From positions 1 through 64,000 of the forward strand of contig NZ_CP060717.1 in NCBI RefSeq assembly GCF_014396585.1: DNA of 64,000 nt, given 5' to 3'. Made by a program: the position numbers and the translations under genes. Source of the stretch: Sphingomonas rhizophila (lineage in GTDB: Bacteria; Pseudomonadota; Alphaproteobacteria; Sphingomonadales; Sphingomonadaceae). Of the stretch, positions 48,793-58,974 are shown piece after piece (position 1 is the first letter of the stretch; every line of letters begins with the position of its first letter). The notes beneath the pieces were generated by a model. That model saw only the letters and a list, made by a program, of their open reading frames with translations, did not search any database and was not told the DNA's origin.

Positions 48793-51666
48793 ATGACCAT
48801 GACGAAGCGTGCAATTCCGTTGGCGGCGGCGGCGATTGCCCTGTCCGCGGCGTCACCGCCGGGGACGGTTCAGCGCATCGCCGGCGGAGTGATGGTCAAT
48901 CCGACCGCATCGGATGCCGCGCGCGTCAGCGTGACGGTGCACGGCGACGGCATGTTCCATGTCGTCGCGCAGCCGGCGGCCGCGCTCAACCTGCCGCGCT
49001 CGCCAAGCCTGATGGCGCCGTCACCTCCCGCACCCCTGGCCAACGCCAGGATTAGCGAGACGGCGGACAGCGTCACGGTCGCCGGTCCGCGCGGCAGCGC
49101 GATCATCGACCGGACGACGGGCGCCGTTCGCTTCCTCGATGCGGGGGGCAAGGAATATCTGGCGACCGCGAGGCCGGCATCGTTCCGGCCGACCAGCGCC
49201 GACGGCCAGCGCTATTGGGCCGTGTCGCAGCAGTTCAACCGCGGCAGCGACGAGGGCCTCTATGGCCTCGGCCAGCACCAGAACGCGCAAATGGATTACC
49301 GCTGCCAGGACGTCGAACTGGCCCAGCACAACATGGACATCGCCGTGCCGTTCGTGGTGTCGACCCGCGGCTATGGCTTGCTGTGGGACAACAATGGCAT
49401 CAGCCGTTTCGGCAACCCGCAACCCTACAAGCTGGTCGGTGACGGCCTGCGCGTCACCAGCAACGGCAAGCCGGGGTTCACCGCGACCTATTATCTCGCC
49501 GGAAAGGCGGTCGTCACCCGGCAGGAAACGACCATCGATTACCAGTATCTCGACGATCAGTTGAAATGGCCCGAGGCGGCCAAGGCCACGACCACCGCGG
49601 CCGCCGGCGGGCAGAACCCGCAAGGAAACGCGGTCGAACCGCAAAAGGTCGTCTGGACCGGAACGCTCCACCCGGACTCCACCGGTCAGCACAAATTCCA
49701 GCTCTACGGCTCAAGCTATCACAAGGTTTGGGTCGGCGGGAAGCTGGTGCTCGATCGTTGGCGCCAGAACTGGAACCCGTGGTATTCCAACTTCGACGTG
49801 CCGATGACCCGCGGAAAGCCCGTTCCGGTGCGTATCGAATGGCTGCCCAATTCGGGCTACATGGCGCTGCTCCACAACGCGCCCTTGCCAGCGGCCGACT
49901 GCAACTCGGTATGGATGACCAGCGATACCGCGCGGGCGATCGATTATTGGGTCATTCCCGGGGGCTCGATCGACGCGGCCATTGCGGGTTACCGGCAGAT
50001 CACCGGTAAGTCGGCGATGCTTCCGAAATGGGCCTATGGCTTCTGGCAGTCGCGCCAACGCTACGACACGCAGAAGGAAGTCGTCGACACGGTCGCGACC
50101 TACCGCCGCCTCGGCATTCCGCTCGACAACATCGTCCTCGACTGGCGGTATTGGCGGGACGACGATTGGGGCAGCCACAAGTTCGACCCGACGCGCTTCG
50201 CCAATCCGGACAAGATGATCGATGACGTCCACGCCATGAACGCGCGCTTCATGATTTCTGTCTGGCCGAAATTCTACCCGACGACCGACACCTACAAGGA
50301 ACTGGCGGCAAAGGGCCTCGTCTATCAGGGCAACATCCGCCAGCAGAACAAAGACTGGGTCGGCCCGGGCTACCTCAGCACCTTCTATGATCCCTACGCG
50401 CCCGAAGGTCGCAGGATCTTCTGGGACCAGGTTGAAAAGCGGCTGGCGAAAAAGGGCGTCGATGCATGGTGGGCCGATGCCAGCGAACCCGACATGCACA
50501 GCAACCTGTCGATCGAAAAGCGGCTCGATACGATGGGTCCGACCGCGCTGGGGCCGGCGGCGGAGTTTTTCAACAGCTATTCGCTGATGAATGCACGCTC
50601 GTTCGCCGACGGGTGGAAGTCGTACAAGCCCGACGTCCGGCCGTTCCTGCTCACCCGCTCAGGCTTCGCGGGCCTGCAGCGCGAAAGCGCGGCGATCTGG
50701 TCGGGCGATGTCGCCAGCCGCTGGTTCGACTTGCGGGCGCAGATCAGCGCGGGGGTCAATGCGTCGATGTCGGGCATCCCGAACTGGACCCATGACATCG
50801 GTGGGTTCGCGCTGGAGGATCGGTTCTCGACCAAGACGCCGAAGCCGCAGGACCTTGACGAATGGCGCGAACTGAACCTGCGCTGGTTCCAGTTCGGTGC
50901 CTTCTCGCCGCTGTTCCGAAGCCACGGCGAGGCGCCGTTCCGCGAGATTTACGAGATCGCGCCGGAAGGATCGCCCATGCGCGCGTCGATGATCTGGTAC
51001 GACCATCTTCGCTATCGCCTGATGCCCTATATCTACACGCTGGCGGCGGACACCTATGTCAGCGACGGCAGCATCATGCGCGCGCTGGCCGCCGACTTTC
51101 CCAACGATCGGGCGGTGCGCAATATCGACGACCAGTATCTCTTCGGCCGTGCGTTCATGGTGGCCCCGGTGACGGATTACCGCGCCCGGTCGCGCAAGGT
51201 GACGTTCCCGGCGGGCGCGGACTGGATCGACTTCGCGACGGGCAGAGTTCACCGCGGCGGGACGAGCGCGGTGGTGGCCGCGCCGGCCGAACGAATGCCG
51301 CTGTTCGTCCGGGCCGGGTCGGTGGTGCCGATGGGGCCGGTCACGCAATATGTCGACCAGGACCGCGCCGCGCCGCTGACCGTCACGGTCTATCCCGGCG
51401 CGAACGCGCAATTCTCGCTGTACGAGGACGATGGGACGTCGGAGCAATACCGCAACGGCGCCTATACCCGCATCCCAATCCTCTACGACGATCGGTCGGG
51501 GACGGTGACCATCGGCACGCGGCAAGGCACGGCATGGAAGGGCATGCCGGACATGCGCAAGGTTCGCGTCAAGTGGGTAAGCCCGGGCAAGCCGGTCACG
51601 GACGACAATGCCTTCGACGTCGAGGTGGCCTATGCGGGCCGTCCGGTCGTGGTTCGCCGTCCATGA
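48793..51666 (+). CDS. GH31 alpha-xylosidase with inserted PA14 domain
   Basis: A 957-residue secreted enzyme. A signal peptide (MTKRAIPLAAAAIALSAAS) precedes an N-terminal beta-sandwich, in which a PA14-type module (about residues 265-375, with VWTGTLHPDSTGQHKFQLYG) is inserted, and the TIM barrel. Catalytic nucleophile Asp562 is in WWADASEPD; acid/base Asp639 is in AIWSGDVAS. Architecture matches CjXyl31A of Cellvibrio, where PA14 extends the active site for long xyloglucan oligosaccharides. It releases alpha-1,6-xylose from non-reducing ends. The ATG at 48793 follows AAGGAAA; the stop overlaps the GH39 start (ATGA). Confidence 0.93.
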   Translation: MTMTKRAIPLAAAAIALSAASPPGTVQRIAGGVMVNPTASDAARVSVTVHGDGMFHVVAQPAAALNLPRSPSLMAPSPPAPLANARISETADSVTVAGPRGSAIIDRTTGAVRFLDAGGKEYLATARPASFRPTSADGQRYWAVSQQFNRGSDEGLYGLGQHQNAQMDYRCQDVELAQHNMDIAVPFVVSTRGYGLLWDNNGISRFGNPQPYKLVGDGLRVTSNGKPGFTATYYLAGKAVVTRQETTIDYQYLDDQLKWPEAAKATTTAAAGGQNPQGNAVEPQKVVWTGTLHPDSTGQHKFQLYGSSYHKVWVGGKLVLDRWRQNWNPWYSNFDVPMTRGKPVPVRIEWLPNSGYMALLHNAPLPAADCNSVWMTSDTARAIDYWVIPGGSIDAAIAGYRQITGKSAMLPKWAYGFWQSRQRYDTQKEVVDTVATYRRLGIPLDNIVLDWRYWRDDDWGSHKFDPTRFANPDKMIDDVHAMNARFMISVWPKFYPTTDTYKELAAKGLVYQGNIRQQNKDWVGPGYLSTFYDPYAPEGRRIFWDQVEKRLAKKGVDAWWADASEPDMHSNLSIEKRLDTMGPTALGPAAEFFNSYSLMNARSFADGWKSYKPDVRPFLLTRSGFAGLQRESAAIWSGDVASRWFDLRAQISAGVNASMSGIPNWTHDIGGFALEDRFSTKTPKPQDLDEWRELNLRWFQFGAFSPLFRSHGEAPFREIYEIAPEGSPMRASMIWYDHLRYRLMPYIYTLAADTYVSDGSIMRALAADFPNDRAVRNIDDQYLFGRAFMVAPVTDYRARSRKVTFPAGADWIDFATGRVHRGGTSAVVAAPAERMPLFVRAGSVVPMGPVTQYVDQDRAAPLTVTVYPGANAQFSLYEDDGTSEQYRNGAYTRIPILYDDRSGTVTIGTRQGTAWKGMPDMRKVRVKWVSPGKPVTDDNAFDVEVAYAGRPVVVRRP

Positions 51667-53212
51667 AGCGACTGCTGGCGGCGGCGGCGCTCGCGCTTGC
51701 GGCGCCGCTCCACGCGAAGGCGCTGCCGCCGCGCGTGATCGAGATCGACGTGGCGAAGGCCAGCGAACCGGTCGATCGCTTTTTCGATCTGTCGATTGGG
51801 TCCGACTATCCCGGCACCTTGCGCCGCGACGACAGCCAGGCGCAGCTCGCGATTGCGGTTCGTGAGCTTGGCTTCCGGTCGGTCCGGTTTCACGCCATCT
51901 TCCACGATGTGCTCGGCACCGTGAAGGTCGACAATGGCCGCACGACCTACGACTGGCGGGAGATTGACCGGCTGTACGATGCGCTGCTGGCGAAAGGCAT
52001 CAAGCCGTTCGTCGAGCTGGGCTTTACCCCGGCGGCAATGAAGAGATCCGACCAGACGATTTTCTGGTGGAAGGGTAACACATCCCATCCCGAACCGAAG
52101 GCCTGGGCGGCGCTGGTCGATGCGTTCGTCCGGCACCTGCGCGACCGCTATGGCGCGGAAGAAGTCAGGCGCTGGCCGTTCGAAGTGTGGAATGAGCCGA
52201 ACCTCGACGGCTTCTGGGAAAAGGCAGACCGAGACGCTTACTTCGCGCTGTACGATTCCACTGCACGGACAATCAAGGCGATCGATCCGCACATCCAGGT
52301 CGGCGGTCCGTCGACGGCCGGGGCGGCGTGGGTTCCGGAATTCCTCGATCATGTCGCCAGGAATGGCACGCCGGTCGATTTCGTCACGACCCACAGCTAC
52401 GGGGTCGACGGCGGCTTCCTCGACGAAGAGGGCAAGCAGGACACCAAGCTGTCGGCGTCGCCCGATGCCATCGTCGGGACGTCCGGCGAGTCCGCGAGCA
52501 AATTGCGGCGTCGAAATTTCCCAGACTGCCGCTCTACTTCACCGAGTGGAGCACCAGCTACACGCCGCGCGATTTCGTCCACGATAGTTACATCAGCGCG
52601 CCCTACATCCTGACGAAGCTGCGCGAAACGCAAGGGCTGGTGCAGGGCATGAGCTACTGGACCTATTCCGACCTGTTCGAAGAACCCGGTCCGCCGCCGA
52701 CGCCGTTCCACGGCGGCTTCGGTCTGATGAACCGCGAAGGCATTCGGAAGCCCGCGTGGTTCGCCTACAAATACCTGGCGGCTTTGCGCGGGAAGGCAGT
52801 GCCGCTGGCCGATCGATCGGGCTTCGCTTCCGCCGATGAACATGCGGTCGCCGCCGTCGTGTGGGACTGGCAGCAACCGGTGCAGAAGGTCAGCAACAAG
52901 CCGTTCTATTCGCGGTTGGTGCCGAATGCCCCGTCGCGACCGCTGTCGCTCCGCTGGGCGCATCTCAAGCCAGGGCGCTATCGACTTGCCGTCCAACGCA
53001 CCGGTTATCGCCGCAACGACGCCTTCTCCGCCTATATCGATATGGGGATGCCCGCGTCGCTCAGCGCGACGCAACTTGCGCAATTGCAGCGGGGAACTCG
53101 CGACCTCCCCGAGCGCGCTCAGACCGTCGTAGTGGGCAAGAACGGCACGGCGCGGACATCGGTACCGATGCGCAGCAACGACGTCGTCCTCGTTACCCTG
53201 AAGCGCGAGTGA
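51663..53212 (+). CDS. GH39 glycoside hydrolase, beta-xylosidase-like (one-base break)
   Basis: Signal peptide MKRLLAAAALALAAPLHAKA, then a GH39 TIM barrel: FRSVRFHAIFHDVLG, acid/base Glu178 in EVWNEPNLDGFW, and THSYGVDGGFLDE. The frame breaks at the G run 52476-52478; adding one G joins DAIVG to DVRREQ-type sequence and the nucleophile segment LPLYFTEWSTSY (about Glu295), giving 516 residues. The C-terminal beta-domain continues to 53212. GH39 includes beta-xylosidases and alpha-iduronidases; beta-xylosidase or a related pentosidase is likely here. It ends directly against the convergent GH51 gene. Confidence 0.85.
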
Positions 53213-54729
53213 TCAGCGCAACGTCAACACGACGATCGATTTTGCCGGCACCGTCAGCCGAACCCCTCACCGTCCACCCTGGCAGTGGTGAAGGGCGCCG
53301 GTTTGACGGCATCGGGAGTCCGGACATCGTTGTGCGCGTCGATCGATCCGGCGGTCAGGATCTGCCCGGTCACGGTTCGTGCCCGCATTCCGGGAAGGTG
53401 GAGCGGAAGGGCGCGCCGCGGGTCGAGATTGACGAGCGAGATGTAGGTCCCACCATCCTTGCCGCGCACCGCCGACGCGCTGATCGAGGGCATCGAAAAG
53501 CCATGCGCTTCATAGGTGGATGCCTGTACATCGACCGGCAGAACCGTCGCGTCCTGCCATGGGCGGTAGAGCCAATAGGTCCAATAGGTCGGCGTCCGGA
53601 CCATGGTTGGCCCGTCGGTCAGCAACATTGCCTGCAGCACGTTGACCATTTGCGCGATGGCGCTGATCTTCACCCGTTCCGCATGCTTCGCGAAGATGTT
53701 GAGGTTGGCCGCGGCCAACACGGCATCGCGCAAGCTGTTCTGCTGCCAAAGGGTCGGTTGGCCTTTGGTTTCGGCGTACCAGCTGCCCCATTCGTCGACC
53801 GCGAGTATCTTCGTCCGCTTAGGGTCGTGCTTGTCCATCACCGCGCTGTGATCGGCGATCAGCTTGTCCATGCGCAGCGTCAGCGACAGGGTCTCCGCCC
53901 ATTCGCGCTCGCCAAACCCGGTGGCGGGACTCTTTTTCTCCCAGCCGCCCGGCACCGTGTAATAATGCAGCGAGATGCCGTCGACGGTACGGCCGGCCTG
54001 GCGCATCATCACGTCGGTCCAATTGGTGTCCCCTTCCGACGGGCCGACCGCAAGCTTCAGCATCGGTCCATTCGCCGATCGCGCAAAGGTCGCGTAGCGC
54101 GCGGTTTCGTCTGCCGCATACTCGGGCCGCATATTGCCGCCGCAGCCCCACAGCTCGTTGCCGATGCCGACGATGGCCACCTGCCAGGGTTCGCGATGGC
54201 CGTTCGCCGCCCGCTCGTCGCCCAACGACGTTCCCGGTTTGGCGGTGATATAACCGAGCCAGTCGGACAGTTCGTTCGGTGCCGCCGATCCGACGTTTCC
54301 GGAAATGTAGGCGTCGGCACCGATGCGTTCGATGAACCCGTAGAATTCATCCGTGCCGAAACTGTTGGGTTCCGGGACCCCGCCCCACGACGCATTGATC
54401 CCTGTTCGCCGTTTCGGCCCGACCCCGTCACGCCAGTGATATTCGTCGGCGAAGCATCCGCCGGGCCACCGCACGAATGGGACCTTTAGTTCCTTGAGGG
54501 CGGCAATGACGTCCTTGCGATAGCCGGCGTCGTTCGGAATGGCGCTGTCCTTGCCCACCCAGATGCCGCCGTAGATGCCGGTGCCGAGATGCTCGGCGAA
54601 TTGCCCGAAGATGCGCCGGTCGTAGACGGGGCCGGGGCGGTCGGCGTGGACGGTGACGGTAGCGACTTGCGCGGCGGCGGGTTTCGCCACCGCCGCCGTC
54701 ACCGCTGCCAAAAATGCCAGCCACTTCAT
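53213..54729 (-). CDS. GH51 alpha-L-arabinofuranosidase (one-base break near the C-terminus)
   Basis: Signal peptide MKWLAFLAAVTAAVAKPAAAQ, then a GH51 barrel: FGQFAEHLGTGIYGGIWVG, VPFVRWPGGCFADEYHW, acid/base Glu192 in GIGNELWGCGG, nucleophile Glu313 in VDEWGSWY, and a C-terminal beta-sandwich. As written it ends after VDGEGFG at 53254. Adding one G at the run complementary to 53263-53266 extends it to VRLTVPAKSIVVLTLR and a stop at 53213, the normal GH51 ending, for 505 residues. It removes arabinofuranose from arabinoxylan, arabinan or solanaceous xyloglucan. The start overlaps the repaired fucosidase stop. Confidence 0.9.
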
Positions 54730-56395
54730 GCTCCAACTCCCCATCGATTTTCAGGACCGGCACGATCCCCAGACCGGCCGGAAGTGTGACGTGAAGCCCG
54801 CCATCGTCCTGCCGGAAGGGGAGCGGGCCGCCGCCAACCATGCGCACCGCTGCAACACTCGCGCGGCCCGTCGGAAGCGAATTGACGGTTATCCGTCCGC
54901 CGTTCGGTTCAGGCACCAGAACGAGCGCGTAGAGTGAGCCGCCGCGCGTCGTGAAGCGGATATCGCCCGCCGCGAAGCCCTTGAACGCGCCCTCGTTCTG
55001 CATGCCGGCGGTGAGGCTGGTCGGCCCTTCACCGAACTGCCGCCACGGGCGGCTGGCGTAGATCGCTTCGCCGTTGACGCGCAGCCAGCCGCCGATGCCG
55101 TCGAGGATGGCGTCCTCCTCGCTGTCGATCGTACCGTCGCCGCGCTGCGGCACGGAGAGCAGCAGGTTGCCGTTCTTGGCGACGACATCCGCCAGCCGCT
55201 GGATCACGTCGCGGGCCGATTTGTAGCTTTTGTCCGTGAAGCGCCCGCGATTGTAGAACCAATCGCCAAGGCAGGTGTCGGTCTGCCACGGCACCGCGCG
55301 CAGCCGGTCGGAAAAGCCACGCTCGACGTCTTCCGTGAAGGCGCCCTCCGATCGAGCCGTCGGTTTCTTTGCGGTCATGACGACTGGCTGCCCGCGTGCC
55401 GCCGCCTGGTTCAGGTAATGGGCGGCCGCCACCAGCCCGATCGATCCGAACGGCAATTCATAATTGTCGAAGTAGAGGAAATCGGGCCGGTAGCGTTCCA
55501 CCAGATCCTTCTGCCGGAGCAGCCATTGCCGGGCGAACGGCCCGTATGGCGGAGCCTCCTCGGTCCACTGCCCGTCATGGGCGTCGTGCCAGTCGTTCAT
55601 TGCCTTGATCGTCGCCAAGCCGTCGGGCGCAACCATCGACGGTCCGGTGTACAGTTGCTGCGGGTCTAACCCTTCCCACCACCGGCCCCTGCCATCGCTC
55701 TTGCGCAACCGGAACGCATCGTAGCGCTGGCCGCGGCGCGGGCCCTCGGGATCGTATCCGTAGGCCGGCTGGTACCAGTGCCAGGAATGGCTGGCATGGT
55801 TGGACACGCCGAACTTGAGGCCGGCCCGGCGCGCAGCCCGCGCCCATATTCCGACGACGTCGCGGCGCGGCCCGACGCGCAGACTGTTCCACGGATGATG
55901 GCGGCTGGCATAGCAATCAAGATTGTCATGGTGGGAGGCCAGGCTAACGAAATAGCGGGCGCCGGCGGCGACAAACTTCTTCATCAGCGCCTCGGGCTGC
56001 CAACGCTCGGCCGTCCAGCGATGAAGGATGTCCATCATCCCGGTGTCGGCGGGATGGCCGTATCGCGCAAGGTGATGCGCGTACATCGGATGACCCTGCA
56101 TGTAGAGGAACCGGCCATACCAGTCGCCCTGCTCCGGCACCGATTGCGGCCCCCAGTGCGACCAGATCCCGAACTTGCAGTCGCGATACCAGTCGGGTGT
56201 GCGATAATTGTCCCGCAACGATTGCCAGCTGGCATAAACTTTCTGCGTTGCGGCGATGGACGGTGTTGCCAGCGCCCCGGTGGCCGCGGCTCCGCCCGCC
56301 AACACGACGCGTCGGGACAGGCCAGACGATCCGCGCGTCTCGAATTCCGCCACGAAATCTAGCTGTTCGTCACCGTCCCGCCGCCTATTCGCCAT
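54726..56395 (-). CDS. Alpha-L-fucosidase, GH29 type (one-base break at the C-terminus)
   Basis: A 556-residue enzyme after repair. The N-terminus has a twin-arginine signal, LSRRVVLAGGAAATGAL, after a polar leader, suggesting export in folded form. The GH29 domain includes WYRDCKFGIWSHWGPQSVPE, ARYFVSLASHHDNLDCY, FLYFDNYELPFG (probable nucleophile Asp) and KNGNLLLSVPQRGDGTID. The frame runs out into GH51; adding one G at the run complementary to 54739-54742 gives KIDGGVGA and a stop overlapping the GH51 ATG. It would remove terminal fucose from xyloglucan side chains. ATG at 56393-56395 has GGGGAG upstream. Confidence 0.88.
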
Positions 56396-56434
56396 CCGTC
56401 TCCCCGCTTTTGGATTTGCGGATGCGCCGCAAAG

Positions 56435-56448
56435 TGGTAGCGATACCA
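56435..56448. promoter_or_regulatory. Palindromic operator between fucosidase and GH3 genes
   Basis: TGGTAGCGATACCA: arms TGGTA and TACCA are perfectly symmetrical around a GCGA centre. It fits the TGGTANCGNTACCA LacI-family consensus and matches the xyl-box (TGGTAGCGCTAACA) at 12 of 14 positions. It lies 24 bases before the GH3 ATG and 40 bases from the divergent fucosidase start. Confidence 0.68.
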
Positions 56449-56471
56449 AAAATAGAGAACGGAGAGGGGCA

Positions 56472-58970
56472 ATGGTCAAGGTCTTTGGCGCGCGAGGCGT
56501 TCGCGCGGCCCTGTTGGCGACGATCGCAAGCGGCGTTGCGCTCGGTGTTGCTGACGCTCAAGTCGCCGCCTCCTCACCCTCAAGTGCGGCTGTGCCGTGG
56601 CCGAACGTCCGCAGTCGAATCGCGATCGATCCCGCGCAAGAAGCACGAATCACGCGCATCATGGCGCGCATGTCGGTCGACGAAAAAGTCGCCCAGACCA
56701 TCCAGCCCGACATTTCCACGGTCACTCCGGCCGACGTTAAAAAGTACAAGTTCGGGTCGATCCTGGCCGGCGGCAACAGCTCGCCGGGAGGGAACGAAAA
56801 AGCCCCGGCGCCGGAATGGCTCAAGCTGGCCGACGACATGTGGAAGGCGGCCGACTCGGCGTCCTGGTCCGGGGACAAGATTCCCCTGATGTGGGGAATC
56901 GATGCCGTCCACGGCCACGGCAACATCGTCGGCGCGACCCTGTTTCCGCAGAACATCGGGCTGGGCGCGATGCGCAACCCGGAGCTCATCCGCAAGATCG
57001 GCGAAGTGACCGCTCGGGAAATGACCGTCACGGGGATCGACTGGGACTTTTCGCCGACGCTCGCCGTCGTTCGGGACGATCGCTGGGGCCGCACCTACGA
57101 GGGATTCGCCGAGGATCCCGAAGTCGTCCGCAGCTATGCCGGCAAGATGGTCGAAGGGCTGCAGGGTACGCCCGGCACCAAGGACTTCCTGGGCGCCGGC
57201 CGGGTGATCGCGACGGCGAAGCACTTCGTCGGCGATGGCGGCACCGCTAACGGCAAGGACCAGGGCGACAATCTGTCGTCAGCGGCCGACATTCGTGACA
57301 TCCATGGCGCGGGCTACCCGCCGGCGATCGAAGCGGGCGTGCAGGCGGTGATGGCGTCCTATTCGACCGCGCTTGGGCAAAAAATGCATGGCAATGCAGG
57401 CCTGCTGACCGGCGCGCTGAAGGGCGACATGGCCTTCAACGGTTTGGTGGTCGGCGATTGGAACGGTCACGGACAGGTTCCGGGCTGCAGGAACACCAGC
57501 TGCGCCGCGTCGATGAACGCGGGGCTCGACATGTTCATGGCGCCGGACAGCTGGAAGGATCTTTACGATTCGACCCTGGCGCAGGTGAAATCCGGGCAGA
57601 TTCCGATGGCGCGGCTCGACGATGCCGTCCGCCGGATCCTGCGCGTAAAGCTCCGCGCCGGACTGTTCGAAAAGGGGGCGCCGTCGACGCGTCCCTTGGC
57701 CGGGCAATTCGCGCTGCTGGGATCAGCGGAGCATCGTGCGGTCGCGCGGCAGGCCGTTCGCGAATCGCTCGTCCTGCTCAAAAACCAGGGCCAGATCCTT
57801 CCCTTATCGCCGAAGGCTCGTGTGCTCGTCGCGGGCGATGGCGCGGACAACATTTCGAAGCAGTCGGGCGGTTGGACGATCACCTGGCAGGGCAGCGACC
57901 TGACCAATGCGGACTTTCCCAAAGCGGATTCCATCTTTGCCGGAATCCGCGAGGCCGTCACCGCGTCCGGCGGAACCGCGACGCTGAGTGTCGACGGTGC
58001 CTATTCCCAAAAGCCGGACGTCGCGATCGTCGTCTTCGGCGAGAATCCTTACGCAGAGATGGTCGGCGACCGGCCGACGCTGGAATATAGCCCGACCGAC
58101 AAGCAGGACCTCGAGCTGCTGCGCAAGCTGAAGTCGGCCGGTATTCCGACGGTTGCGGTGTTCCTGTCGGGTCGCGCCATGTGGGTGAACCCCGAACTCA
58201 ATGCTTCGGACGCGTTCGTTGCGGCATTCCTGCCCGGCAGCGAAGGCGCGGGCATCGCCGACGTCCTGTTCAAGGATGGCGCCGGCAAGACCCGCTACGA
58301 TTTCCGCGGCAGGCTCAGCTACAGCTGGCCGAAGCGCGCCGACCAGACACCGCTCAACCGCGGTCAGGCCGGATACGACCCGCTGTTCGCCTATGGCTAC
58401 GGCCTGACCTACGCCGATCGTGGCGACCTGCCGAAACTGTCGGAGGTCAAGCCGCCGCGGCCGGACGACGGAAGCGACGGCATCTTCTTCGCGCGCGGCA
58501 CATTGCCGGCGGGCTGGACGATGTCCGCCACGGCACCGGCCACGGTTCGCGGAATCGACCGCCGCAACCAGGAGGATGCGCGGATCGTCAATTTCACCGG
58601 CGCGGGCATGCAAAGCCTTCGCCTGACCGCCGCCAGGCCGCTCGACCTGTCGCGGGAAACCAACGCGCAGCTCAGCCTGATGTTCGACATCCGGCGCGAG
58701 TCGGGACCGAGCGCGGAAGTGACATTGGCCATGGCGTCGGGCACGGCCGCCGCGCTGCCGATCGGTGGCCGCATCGCCGCGGCGCCCGTGGGACAATGGC
58801 AAACGATTTCCGTGCCGCTGGGCTGTTTCCAGCGGGCCGGCCTCGACGTCACGAAGGTCAGCCAGCCGTTTGTCCTGTCGACCGGCGGCGCGCTGCGTTT
58901 GAGCATTTCCGATATCCGGATTGCCAGCTCGACCGGCGGGCAGGCGACCTGCGCCTGGCCCAAGCTATGA
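56472..58970 (+). CDS. GH3 beta-glucosidase / exo-1,4-beta-glucan glucohydrolase
   Basis: An 832-residue secreted GH3 enzyme. A signal peptide (LLATIASGVALGVADAQ) is followed by the (beta/alpha)8 domain with GIDAVHGHGN, GIDWDFSPTLAVVRDDRWGRTYE, and nucleophile Asp329 in VVGDWNGHGQ, then the alpha/beta sandwich (LLKNQGQILPLSPKARVLVAG), and a C-terminal carbohydrate-binding-like beta domain as in ExoP-type glucohydrolases. It hydrolyses the glucan stubs left by GH74 and the side-chain enzymes. The ATG at 56472 follows GGAGAGGGG. First gene of an operon continuing with xylX, xylB and xylC. Confidence 0.93.
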   Translation: MVKVFGARGVRAALLATIASGVALGVADAQVAASSPSSAAVPWPNVRSRIAIDPAQEARITRIMARMSVDEKVAQTIQPDISTVTPADVKKYKFGSILAGGNSSPGGNEKAPAPEWLKLADDMWKAADSASWSGDKIPLMWGIDAVHGHGNIVGATLFPQNIGLGAMRNPELIRKIGEVTAREMTVTGIDWDFSPTLAVVRDDRWGRTYEGFAEDPEVVRSYAGKMVEGLQGTPGTKDFLGAGRVIATAKHFVGDGGTANGKDQGDNLSSAADIRDIHGAGYPPAIEAGVQAVMASYSTALGQKMHGNAGLLTGALKGDMAFNGLVVGDWNGHGQVPGCRNTSCAASMNAGLDMFMAPDSWKDLYDSTLAQVKSGQIPMARLDDAVRRILRVKLRAGLFEKGAPSTRPLAGQFALLGSAEHRAVARQAVRESLVLLKNQGQILPLSPKARVLVAGDGADNISKQSGGWTITWQGSDLTNADFPKADSIFAGIREAVTASGGTATLSVDGAYSQKPDVAIVVFGENPYAEMVGDRPTLEYSPTDKQDLELLRKLKSAGIPTVAVFLSGRAMWVNPELNASDAFVAAFLPGSEGAGIADVLFKDGAGKTRYDFRGRLSYSWPKRADQTPLNRGQAGYDPLFAYGYGLTYADRGDLPKLSEVKPPRPDDGSDGIFFARGTLPAGWTMSATAPATVRGIDRRNQEDARIVNFTGAGMQSLRLTAARPLDLSRETNAQLSLMFDIRRESGPSAEVTLAMASGTAAALPIGGRIAAAPVGQWQTISVPLGCFQRAGLDVTKVSQPFVLSTGGALRLSISDIRIASSTGGQATCAWPKL

Positions 58971-58974
58971 TCGA

